Assembly: GCA_021778875.1 (NCBI GenBank)
Contig: JAJYBT010000283.1
Span: 1-5,197, forward strand
DNA length: 5,197 nucleotides
From: Acidobacteriota bacterium
GTDB lineage: Bacteria > Acidobacteriota > Terriglobia > Terriglobales > Acidobacteriaceae
Direction: 5' to 3'
This document shows, one piece after another, positions 1-5,197 of the stretch. Made by a program: the position numbers and the translations under genes. Under the pieces are notes generated by a model. The model searched no databases. It was not told where the DNA came from and saw only the letters and a list, made by a program, of their open reading frames with translations. Position 1 is the stretch's first letter. Each line of letters opens with the position of its first letter.

Positions 1-260
1 CCGCAGTGCTGCATGCCAGTCCAACGGGCATGGCGCTCGGGTTGGTTATCCTGGCTGTGGGCATGAGCGCGGTTTCGCTCTACTACTATTTGCAGGTTCT
101 GAAGCGCGCCTGGGTCATGCCCGCGGTGGATGAGACGCCGATTGCAGTGCATCCTGTGACGATGGCGGTGCTCTTGCTTGTCTCGGCGGGTGTCGTGCTG
201 CTGGGTTGTTTCCCAGCGTTTCTGCAAAGCTGGATCGCGGGATTTTATCCGGGCATGTAG
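1..260 (+). CDS. nuoN: NADH-quinone oxidoreductase subunit N, C-terminal end (5' truncated by window)
   Basis: This is the last part of a Complex I membrane subunit of the Mrp-antiporter-like family (NuoL/M/N), which carries out proton translocation coupled to NADH:quinone electron transfer in the cytoplasmic membrane. The reading frame is open from the first complete codon (base 3) to TAG at 258-260, so the gene begins outside the window; the internal GTG at base 6 is not a credible start. The visible part contains two hydrophobic helices. The first ends in SAVSLYYYLQVLKRAW, a pattern typical of the conserved NuoN C-terminal region, and the second runs through MAVLLLVSAGVVLLGCFP. A short tail ends FYPGM. 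NuoN is usually the last gene of nuo operons, which fits the terminator about 30 bases downstream. A NuoM or NuoL tail is less likely because of the SLYYYL motif. Confidence is limited by the short fragment. Confidence 0.85.
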   Translation, partial: AVLHASPTGMALGLVILAVGMSAVSLYYYLQVLKRAWVMPAVDETPIAVHPVTMAVLLLVSAGVVLLGCFPAFLQSWIAGFYPGM

Positions 261-290
261 CCCGTCCCGCGCAGTGCCAGGACAAGAAAA

Positions 291-332
291 ACAAGAAGCC
301 CCGGCTCCGAACCAGGAGCCGGGGCTTGTTGT
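291..332. terminator. Bidirectional intrinsic terminator between nuoN and sdhB
   Basis: The arms at 296-308 (AAGCCCCGGCTCC) and 315-327 form a perfect 13-bp stem around a 6-base loop (GAACCA). After one G-G mismatch (295/328) the pairing continues for four more base pairs (ACAA 291-294 with TTGT 329-332). Read on the minus strand, the stem is followed by CTTGTTTTTCTTGTC, a good U-tract, so it ends the sdh operon about 10 nt after the sdhB stop. Read on the plus strand, the tail GTTGTGTATTCC is poorer in T, so it should end nuoN transcripts less efficiently. Its place between two convergent genes supports dual use. Confidence 0.9.
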
Positions 333-342
333 GTATTCCTGA

Positions 343-1092
343 TCAGCTGCGAATGAAGTCTTTCGCTTTCTGGATGAGCACGTCGCGGCTCACGTCGGAG
401 ATGGCATTGGTCAGCGGAAGTTTCTTGGGGCAGATTTCGACGCAGTTCTGCGCATAACCGCATTCCTGTATTCCGCCGTCGCCCGCCAGAGCGCGCAGGC
501 GCTCCTCTTTGAAGACCTTGCCGGTGGGATGATTGTTGAACAGTTTGACCTGCGCAATGGTGGCTGCGCCGACGAAGTCCGTGTCTTCATTGAACTGCGG
601 GCAGACTTCCATGCAGCATGCGCAACTGATGCAGTTGGAGAGCGGATAGTTGACTTCCTGCTGCTGCGGAAAGACGCGCGGGCCGGAGCCGAGGTCGTAT
701 GTGCCGTCAATCGGCACCCAGGCTTTGACGCGCTTGAGGTTCTCAAAGAGCACGGAGCGGTCGACTTGCAGGTCGCGCACCAGTGGAAACTTGCTGAGCG
801 GTTCCACGCGGACGGGCTGCTCCAGGTTGTCAATGAGCGAGGAGCAGGCCATGCGAGCCTTGCCGTTGATGCGCATGGAGCAGGAGCCGCAGATCTCCTC
901 AAGACAGTTGGAGTCATAGGTGACGGGGGTTGTTTCGCGGCCATCCGTTGTAATCGGGTTGGCGGCAATCTCCATCAACGCGCTGGTCACGTTCATGCCG
1001 GGGCGCCACTCGAGTTCGAACCGCTCCCACACTGAAGGCGCATCGGGGCTGGCCTGGCGCTTGATTTCAAGTTGTATGGTCTTCGTTGCCAT
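343..1092 (-). CDS. sdhB: Succinate dehydrogenase iron-sulfur subunit
   Basis: This 249-residue protein carries electrons from the FAD of SdhA to quinone at the membrane anchor of Complex II. All cluster ligands are visible. The N-terminal plant-ferredoxin-like domain binds [2Fe-2S] through C63, C68, C71 and C83 (motif CLEEICGSCSM, then RMAC). The C-terminal domain has CISCACCMEVCP, giving C154, C157 and C160 plus C221 for [4Fe-4S], and C164, C211 and C217 for [3Fe-4S] (ECGYAQNCVEICPKK). The assignment follows alignment to E. coli SdhB. The Trp that lines the ubiquinone site in E. coli (W164) aligns with E169 here, which fits a non-proteobacterial, probably menaquinone-linked enzyme (inference). 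The ATG is supported by AAGGGAG at 1101-1107, 8 nt upstream, and by a normal N-terminus. It lies 17 nt after sdhA and is the last gene of the operon, followed directly by the terminator. Confidence 0.97.
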   Translation of the reverse strand: MATKTIQLEIKRQASPDAPSVWERFELEWRPGMNVTSALMEIAANPITTDGRETTPVTYDSNCLEEICGSCSMRINGKARMACSSLIDNLEQPVRVEPLSKFPLVRDLQVDRSVLFENLKRVKAWVPIDGTYDLGSGPRVFPQQQEVNYPLSNCISCACCMEVCPQFNEDTDFVGAATIAQVKLFNNHPTGKVFKEERLRALAGDGGIQECGYAQNCVEICPKKLPLTNAISDVSRDVLIQKAKDFIRS

Positions 1093-1109
1093 GAGTCAGT
1101 CTCCCTTGC

Positions 1110-2888
1110 CTACTTGGCCACGTCGTAACGGCGCGGACGCGGCTTGATGTATTGGATATCGACATCTTCGAACTCGAAGCGCGGACCGGCGGCGTCGCCG
1201 GTGAAGCTGGCTTTTGTGGTCTTGAGGAACTTCTCGTCGTTGCGGTCCGGGAAGTCGGGCTTGTAGTGCGCGCCGCGTGATTCATCGCGCAGCAGCGCCC
1301 CTTGCGCGACAACGCGCGAGAGTTCCAGCATGTTCTTCAACTGGCGGGCAAAGGCGAAGCTGGTGTTGGCCCACTGGCTGCGGTCGCTCAGGTTCACCTT
1401 CTTGTAACGCTCAAGGAGCTCCACGATCTTCTCGTCAGCCTGCTTGATGCCTTTGTTGTATCGGATAACGGTGACGTTTTCGGTCATGGTCTGGCCCAGT
1501 TCGCGCCACAGCTTGAAGGGGTTCTCCGTGCCCTCGTTCTTGAGCAGCTTGCTGTTGATTTCAGCCTGGCGGGCCAGTTCAGCAGACGCGCCGCCGTCGC
1601 CTTCCTCGGCGGGCAGGTTCTTGGCGTAATCCAGCGCAATCGGTCCGGATCGGAATCCGCCGAAGATGCAACTGACGAGCGAATTCGCGCCCAGCCGGTT
1701 TGCGCCGTGGTACTGGAATTCGCACTCGCCGGCGGCGAAGATGCCGGGGATGTTGGTCATCTGGTTGAAGTCCACCCAGAGGCCGCCCATGGTGTAGTGC
1801 ATGCCGGGGAAGATCTTCATCGGCACTTCGCGCGGATCGTCGCCAACAAACTTCTCGTAGATGTCGAGAATGCCTTCGAGCTTGCGATTGAGCGTGGCGC
1901 GGTCGATGTGGGTCAGGTCAAGGTAAACCATGGGCTGGCCGTCAATGCCCAGGCCGTTCTCATAGACAACCTTGTGAATGGCGCGTGTCGCGATGTCGCG
2001 GGGCACGAGGTTGCCGTACTTCGGATACCACTCTTCAAGGAAGTAGAAGCGCTCGGCTTCGGGAATCTGTCTGGCGACGCGTTTGTCGCCGGCTGTGCGA
2101 GGAACCCATACCCGGCCGCCTTCGCCTCGTGCCGACTCGGACATCAGGCGCAGCTTGTCCTCGCCGGGGATGGCCGTGGGGTGTACCTGGATGAATTCGC
2201 CATTGGCGTAGGAGACGCCCTGCTGGAAAACGGCGGACTGTGCAGAGCCGGTGCAGACCACGGAGTTGGTGCTCTTGCCAAATATGGCGCCGATGCCGCC
2301 GGTGGCCAGGATGATGGCGCCGGCAGGGAAGGAGCGCAGCTCCATGGTGCGCAAGTCGAGCGCCGTGATCCCGCGCGCCTGGCCCTTGGAGTCAATGACG
2401 GCGGAAAGGAACTCCCAGCCCTCGTACTTTTTTACTTTGCCCTCGGACTCGTAGCGGCGCACCTGCTCATCGAGCGCGTAGAGCAACTGCTGCCCTGTGG
2501 TGGCTCCGGCAAAGGCTGTGCGGTTGTAGAGCGTGCCGCCGAAGCGCCGGAAATCAAGCAGGCCCTCGGGTGTGCGGTTGAAGGGCACGCCCATTCGGTC
2601 GAGCAGGTCAATGATGCCGGGCGCGGCCTCGCACATGGCTTTCACAGGCGTCTGGTTGGCCAGGAAGTCGCCGCCATAAATGGTGTCGTCGAAGTGCTTG
2701 TCGGTGGTGTCGCCTTCACCCTTCAGGTTCTTGGCTGCGTTGATGCCGCCCTGGGCGCAGACCGAGTGAGAGCGCTTGACCGGAACGATGGAGAACAGGT
2801 CAACGGAGCCGCCTGCCTCTGCGATCTTGATGACCGCTGCGAGTCCGGCAAGGCCCCCGCCAATCACAATGATTCTTGGTGCTGCCAT
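1110..2888 (-). CDS. sdhA: Succinate dehydrogenase flavoprotein subunit
   Basis: This catalytic subunit of Complex II (592 residues, a normal length) oxidises succinate to fumarate in the cytoplasm and passes electrons to SdhB. The N-terminal dinucleotide-binding loop is GGGLAGLAA (residues 10-18). H41 in RSHSVCAQGGIN is the expected covalent FAD attachment site. Active-site residues by alignment to E. coli SdhA are H236 (VHPTAI), R297 (PRDIATRAI, the proton-transfer arginine), H364 (GMHYTMGGLW) and R398 (HGANRLGANS). The capping-domain motif ESARGEGGRVW (251-261) and the C-terminal motif DESRGAHYKPDFPDRND (about 535-551) are intact. HYTMGGLWVD and MTNIPGIFAAGEC closely resemble the Bacillus subtilis-type flavoprotein. 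The start ATG is supported by AAAGGA at 2900-2905, 11 nt upstream, and by the family N-terminus. The gene lies 20 nt after the AhpD-like gene and 17 nt before sdhB. A fumarate reductase role cannot be excluded from sequence alone. Confidence 0.97.
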   Translation of the reverse strand: MAAPRIIVIGGGLAGLAAVIKIAEAGGSVDLFSIVPVKRSHSVCAQGGINAAKNLKGEGDTTDKHFDDTIYGGDFLANQTPVKAMCEAAPGIIDLLDRMGVPFNRTPEGLLDFRRFGGTLYNRTAFAGATTGQQLLYALDEQVRRYESEGKVKKYEGWEFLSAVIDSKGQARGITALDLRTMELRSFPAGAIILATGGIGAIFGKSTNSVVCTGSAQSAVFQQGVSYANGEFIQVHPTAIPGEDKLRLMSESARGEGGRVWVPRTAGDKRVARQIPEAERFYFLEEWYPKYGNLVPRDIATRAIHKVVYENGLGIDGQPMVYLDLTHIDRATLNRKLEGILDIYEKFVGDDPREVPMKIFPGMHYTMGGLWVDFNQMTNIPGIFAAGECEFQYHGANRLGANSLVSCIFGGFRSGPIALDYAKNLPAEEGDGGASAELARQAEINSKLLKNEGTENPFKLWRELGQTMTENVTVIRYNKGIKQADEKIVELLERYKKVNLSDRSQWANTSFAFARQLKNMLELSRVVAQGALLRDESRGAHYKPDFPDRNDEKFLKTTKASFTGDAAGPRFEFEDVDIQYIKPRPRRYDVAK

Positions 2889-2908
2889 TGTCTATCGAAT
2901 CCTTTCCT

Positions 2909-3397
2909 TCAATCCTGAGCAACTGCGCGAGGGATGGGCGGCGTAAAGCGAAAGGGCGCCGCAATCCGGTTCCAAAAATTGATCTGGCCAATGGCTGTGG
3001 TCAGAAATGCCAGCTCATGCTCTGAAAAATGCTTCAGGACGCGCGCATGAGCTTCGTCATCGGTGTGGTGTTGCGCCAGAAGAGTTACCAGTTCTGCCCA
3101 TTCGAGTGCGGCATTCTCGCGCTCGGAGAAGATGCCTGCGTCTCGCCATGTGGCGAGCAGGTCCAGCTTCTCGGCGGCCACGCCCAGTTTCCGCGCAATG
3201 TTCAGGTGGAATTGCACGCAGAATGCGCAGCCGTTGAGCTGTGAGACGCGCACCTTGACCAACTCAATCAAATCCGCTTCCAGACCCGACCGGTGCAGTG
3301 CGTGTACAACGGTTGCCATCCCGGTGGAGACTTCGGGAACCATCTCCTGGAAGGTCGTCCATTCGAGTCGCGGTCCGGTAGTTTCTGTGGTAGGCAT
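2909..3397 (-). CDS. Carboxymuconolactone decarboxylase / AhpD-like family protein in the sdh operon
   Basis: This small soluble protein (162 residues) has no signal peptide or membrane helix. It carries the AhpD core: E45, then C57-A-F-C60-V-Q-F-H64 in NGCAFCVQFH. The C-x2-C-x3-H spacing, and a Glu 12 residues before the first Cys, match the proton-relay and thiol site of Mycobacterium tuberculosis AhpD (E118, C130, C133, H137). The C-terminal helix with AIGQINFWNRIAAPF is typical of the CMD family. Members are usually thiol-dependent peroxidases, or reductants of AhpC-like enzymes, or of unknown function; true carboxymuconolactone decarboxylases lack the Cys pair. The substrate is unknown. 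The ATG has AGGA (minus strand, 3403-3406) 5 nt upstream. It lies 15 nt after sdhC and 20 nt before sdhA, so it is almost certainly co-transcribed and made at Complex II levels. A role in protecting against peroxide formed at the flavin is inference only. Confidence 0.9.
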   Translation of the reverse strand: MPTTETTGPRLEWTTFQEMVPEVSTGMATVVHALHRSGLEADLIELVKVRVSQLNGCAFCVQFHLNIARKLGVAAEKLDLLATWRDAGIFSERENAALEWAELVTLLAQHHTDDEAHARVLKHFSEHELAFLTTAIGQINFWNRIAAPFRFTPPIPRAVAQD

Positions 3398-3412
3398 AGG
3401 TGTCCTGACTGC

Positions 3413-4180
3413 CTAGAGCAGCGTGTACGCAGGCGGCGCGTTTTGAATGTGCAATTGAGCGGTTGCGAGCGGCACGATGTCGGGCGTGTTCTTGTAGCGC
3501 GGCCCGACGAATGCCCAGATGCTGACCAGGCCCATGATGGTGAGAGCCAGTCCCAGCGCAGCGCATACATAGCCGAAGCGCTTGCGCGACTTGACACCGG
3601 GCGTGATGCCCCACTTGGCGGCGAAGAGCCAGATGCCGTATGCGAAGTGCCAGCAGATGGCGATCATGGCAATCACATAGACGGCGAGCATCCAGGGATT
3701 GGCCAGCTCGTGCTGCACCTTGGCGAAGGCGGCTCCGGGGTTCTCAGGCAGGCTGATTCCCATGAAGCGTTGGCGAAGCACATGCTGGCCGATGTAGAGG
3801 AGCGCAATCAGGCCGGTGTAGCGCTGCGCGGTGTACATCCAGTTGCCCGCCCACGGATAGTAGACGATGTTGGATTTGCCCCGCAGCCAGATATAGACGC
3901 CATAAAGGCCGTGATAGAGGAGGGGCAGAAAGATGAAGACCCACTCCAGCAGGCGCACCATCGGCAGGCTGTTGAGGAACCGGACCTGTGCGCCATAGGC
4001 GGCAGGCCCTTTGAGCGCTTCGTAGTTTGAGAGCAGGTGCTCCAGCAGAAATGCGCCGATGGGGATGATGCCCAGCAGCGAATGCAGCTTGTGCCAGAGA
4101 AACGACGTTCCCTGGCCGGCGCGCAACGGCTGGACGCCCGGACGAAGCGTGGGCGCAGAAGGATTTTGAGCAGTGGCCAT
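3413..4180 (-). CDS. sdhC: Succinate dehydrogenase di-haem cytochrome b558 membrane subunit
   Basis: This is the membrane anchor of Complex II, which binds haem b and reduces quinone. It has five predicted helices: around residues 35-50, 78-99, 119-136, 163-187 and 203-225. It follows the Bacillus subtilis SdhC pattern closely: WHKLHSLLGIIPIG, LEHLLSN, IFLPLLYHGLYGVYIW, QRYTGLIALLYIGQHV and WHFAYGIWLFAAKWGIT. The His residues matching B. subtilis H13, H28, H70, H113 and H155 are H33, H48, H90, H133 and H178; the last four are the axial ligands of the two haems. One large di-haem subunit with no separate SdhD defines a type-B Complex II, usually menaquinone-reactive (family knowledge). The protein is longer than the Bacillus one (255 against about 202), with an N-terminal extension of about 20 residues and a C-terminal tail of about 30 residues rich in Pro and Ala. 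The start is supported by GAGGAG at 4192-4197, 11 nt upstream. It is the first gene of the operon. Confidence 0.95.
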   Translation of the reverse strand: MATAQNPSAPTLRPGVQPLRAGQGTSFLWHKLHSLLGIIPIGAFLLEHLLSNYEALKGPAAYGAQVRFLNSLPMVRLLEWVFIFLPLLYHGLYGVYIWLRGKSNIVYYPWAGNWMYTAQRYTGLIALLYIGQHVLRQRFMGISLPENPGAAFAKVQHELANPWMLAVYVIAMIAICWHFAYGIWLFAAKWGITPGVKSRKRFGYVCAALGLALTIMGLVSIWAFVGPRYKNTPDIVPLATAQLHIQNAPPAYTLL

Positions 4181-4207
4181 GCGAGTTTTGGCTCCTCAGA
4201 AGGCTAT

Positions 4208-4223
4208 GAAACGAGGCGGTTTC
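4208..4223. repeat. Short inverted repeat in the sdh leader
   Basis: GAAAC (4208-4212) and GTTTC (4219-4223) face each other around GAGGCG, and an overlapping ACGA/TCGT pair (4211-4214 with 4222-4225) uses part of the same bases. It lies between the predicted sdh promoter and the sdhC ribosome binding site (4192-4197), so in mRNA it could form a small hairpin about 10 nt upstream of that site, or it could be an operator half-site pair on DNA. The arms are short enough to occur by chance. Confidence 0.25.
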
Positions 4224-4262
4224 GTGTTGAGCACAGGAAAAATTGCGATAGGTTCCATATGC

Positions 4263-4292
4263 ATTATTCGATTCAGCTATTACCACCGTCAA
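4263..4292 (-). promoter_or_regulatory. Candidate sigma70-type promoter of the sdh operon
   Basis: Read on the minus strand, TTGACG (4287-4292, 5 of 6 against TTGACA) is followed after 18 bases by AATAAT (4263-4268, 5 of 6 against TATAAT). Transcription would begin near 4255 and leave a leader of about 75 nt before the sdhC ATG. It is the best promoter-like pair I could find in the 159-nt gap after rdgB, where one is expected for a strongly expressed operon. No terminator-like hairpin with a U-tract is visible behind rdgB, so some read-through from rdgB is also possible. Confidence 0.5.
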
Positions 4293-4339
4293 GGCAGGTG
4301 CTTGCAGAATTGCGACGCGGTCAATATTCGTTGAACTCT

Positions 4340-4963
4340 TCAGACGTTCAGCAGATGGAGTAGAGCAACAAGCGCGCGTCCGCGATGGCTGAGGGATAGC
4401 TTCGTCGCCAGATCGAGCTCGGCCATGGTCAGATTGAGCGCAGGCAGGAAAAAGAGTGGATCGTAGCCAAATCCGCCAGTGCCGCGAGGCGATTCCAGGA
4501 TGAGGCCCTCGACCGAGCCGTCGGCGGATTGGAGAGGCACGCCGTCGCGGGCCGCGACCAGAACGCAGTGATAACGCGCCGTGCGCTGTGCCAGCGGAAC
4601 GCCAGCCAGTTTCTGCAGTAATACCATGTTGTTCCACACGTCGGTGTTGTCGTTTGCGTCCGGCGAGTCGACAAGCCCGGCGTCTGCGGCGAAGCGGGCG
4701 GAACGGACGCCGGGGGCGCCGTGCAAGGCATCGACTTCGAGGCCGGAATCATCCGCGAGCACAAGCTTGCCGGGAGCCAGGCGCGAGTAGTAGATGGCTT
4801 TGAACGTGGCGTTTTCGGCGAAGGTGGCGCCGTTTTCTGCTGGTGCTGGAATGGAACGAAGGCCGGGGAGTGGATTGATGGCCAGTGCGTGGGTTTGAGC
4901 CGCGGTGCGAAAATCACGCAGCTTGCCCTGGCTGGTGGTGGCAGCGTAAAGGTGTAATGCCAT
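4340..4963 (-). CDS. rdgB: XTP/dITP diphosphatase (non-canonical purine NTP pyrophosphatase)
   Basis: This Ham1/RdgB-family enzyme (207 residues, normal length) hydrolyses dITP, ITP and XTP to the monophosphate and pyrophosphate in the cytoplasm, keeping deaminated purines out of nucleic acids. Family motifs appear in order: ATTSQGKLRDF (8-18, nucleotide-binding loop, E. coli ATGNVGK), TFAENATFKA (47-56), LADDSGLEVDALHGAPG (69-85, with the catalytic Asp pair D71/D72), GTGGFGYDPLFFLP (161-174) and LSHRGRAL (191-198). The start is firm: an in-frame TAG lies four codons upstream and the N-terminus matches the family. No Shine-Dalgarno sequence is visible before the ATG; the bases just upstream read TAGACTTGCACC, so a leaderless transcript is possible. 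It is transcribed in the same direction as the sdh operon, 159 nt upstream of it. No functional link to Complex II is evident. Confidence 0.96.
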   Translation of the reverse strand: MALHLYAATTSQGKLRDFRTAAQTHALAINPLPGLRSIPAPAENGATFAENATFKAIYYSRLAPGKLVLADDSGLEVDALHGAPGVRSARFAADAGLVDSPDANDNTDVWNNMVLLQKLAGVPLAQRTARYHCVLVAARDGVPLQSADGSVEGLILESPRGTGGFGYDPLFFLPALNLTMAELDLATKLSLSHRGRALVALLHLLNV

Positions 4964-5197
4964 GGTGCAAGTCTAACGGCTGGGAGAAACAGGGGCACTG
5001 CGACTCCGCCAGGAGGGATGCGCGAGGCCCGGCAGATTGTCTTTGACAAAGCGAGGGCGCGTTCCATAAGGTTCTTTACTGAAACTTTTTCATTTGGGAA
5101 AAATAACCGCGTGGGCCCGTACTGACCTTGAACCCCGAACCGGGCGCAGAAGGCCATGAGGCGCAGTTGTGTCCAGCTGGGGAGCAGAGGCTTCAGA
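4964..5197. other. Gene-free stretch upstream of rdgB, running to the window edge
   Basis: No reading frame here has a family match, a good ribosome binding site and adequate length. The 242-codon minus-strand frame that crosses it (4429-5157) overlaps rdgB in another frame and has a low-complexity, Pro/Ser/Arg-rich translation. The stretch holds a rightward promoter candidate (5043-5070), an AT-rich segment (about 5072-5107) and then GC-rich sequence with self-complementary parts: CCCG 5134-5137 with CGGG 5141-5144, and outer arms 5124-5129 and 5150-5155. A plus-strand ATG at 5156 opens a frame that stays open to the edge (14 codons, MRRSCVQLGSRGFR), but its AGAAGG lies only 2 nt away, so I do not call it a gene. 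The segment could be the 5' leader of a gene to the right or part of an untranslated RNA. Confidence 0.5.
5043..5070 (+). promoter_or_regulatory. Candidate rightward sigma70-type promoter with an inverted repeat over the -35 box
   Basis: TTGACA (5043-5048, perfect -35 consensus) is followed after 16 bases by CATAAG (5065-5070, 4 of 6 against TATAAT). Transcription would run rightward from about 5077 and leave the window. The -35 box is partly covered by TTGTC-TTT-GACAA (5037-5049), a perfect 5-bp inverted repeat that could be a small operator. It is divergent from rdgB, so it would serve a gene or RNA to the right. The spacing and -10 are imperfect, so this remains a candidate. Confidence 0.4.

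Noticed and set aside
529..1035. 168-codon plus-strand frame opposite sdhB
   Set aside because: It is antisense to the sdhB cysteine clusters, which are complete, and shows no domain.
1302..2918. 538-codon open frame on the plus strand, opposite sdhA
   Set aside because: It is wholly antisense to sdhA, whose motifs are intact throughout. Long antisense frames are common opposite GC-rich genes, and the translation shows no recognisable domain.
2909..3397. Calling the CMD-family gene a true 4-carboxymuconolactone decarboxylase or ahpD
   Set aside because: The Cys pair argues for a thiol-redox member rather than the decarboxylase, and there is no ahpC or aromatic-degradation gene nearby, so neither symbol is justified.
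3293..4030. 245-codon plus-strand frame opposite sdhC
   Set aside because: It is antisense to the haem-ligand-bearing sdhC helices and has no family features of its own.
3744..4637. 297-codon minus-strand frame spanning sdhC, the gap and rdgB
   Set aside because: It overlaps two well-supported genes in another frame and its translation is rich in Arg, Ser, Pro and His, as expected of a shadow frame.
5121..5155. Possible tRNA T-arm around GGTTCGGGGTTCAAGG on the minus strand
   Set aside because: The stem and loop spacing does not fit a T-arm and no acceptor, D or anticodon arm can be drawn around it.
4429..5157. 242-codon minus-strand frame reaching upstream of rdgB
   Set aside because: Most of it overlaps rdgB out of frame, with no ribosome binding site and a low-complexity translation. 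Only its first 65 codons or so lie in free sequence.

Overview
The window looks like ordinary chromosomal DNA from a GC-rich, respiring, non-Gram-positive bacterium. The best guess is Acidobacteriota. That guess is an inference from a Bacillus-type di-haem succinate dehydrogenase in a GC-rich genome beside a nuo gene cluster; no taxonomic marker is present. There is no insertion sequence, CRISPR array, tRNA, rRNA or phage gene. I see no convincing unknown system, although one gene placement and one gene-free stretch deserve a second look.

Layout: (1) Bases 1-260 on the + strand are the last 85 or so codons of nuoN, the NADH-quinone oxidoreductase (Complex I) membrane subunit that usually ends nuo operons. 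(2) A near-perfect hairpin at 291-332 separates nuoN from the convergent minus-strand genes and can terminate both transcripts. (3) Bases 343-4180 on the minus strand form a tight four-gene operon in the order sdhC, CMD/AhpD-like gene, sdhA, sdhB, with gaps of 15, 20 and 17 nt. sdhC encodes a five-helix, di-haem cytochrome b558-type anchor, sdhA the flavoprotein and sdhB the three-cluster iron-sulfur protein, which together make Complex II. The second gene encodes a small carboxymuconolactone decarboxylase/AhpD-family protein with an intact C-x2-C-x3-H site, and it sits between the anchor and flavoprotein genes. (4) A 159-nt gap (4181-4339) holds a plausible sigma70-type promoter and leader for the sdh operon. 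(5) Bases 4340-4963 on the minus strand are rdgB, an XTP/dITP house-cleaning pyrophosphatase. (6) Bases 4964-5197 hold no supported gene. They contain a good rightward promoter candidate, an inverted repeat over its -35 box, and GC-rich self-complementary sequence that could be a leader or a structured RNA running off the window.

Together, nuoN and the sdh genes make this a respiratory segment: both Complex I and Complex II feed electrons into the quinone pool. The SdhC type suggests a menaquinone-linked enzyme. The thiol-active AhpD-like protein may protect against peroxides or serve a redox role linked to Complex II, but that link rests only on position.
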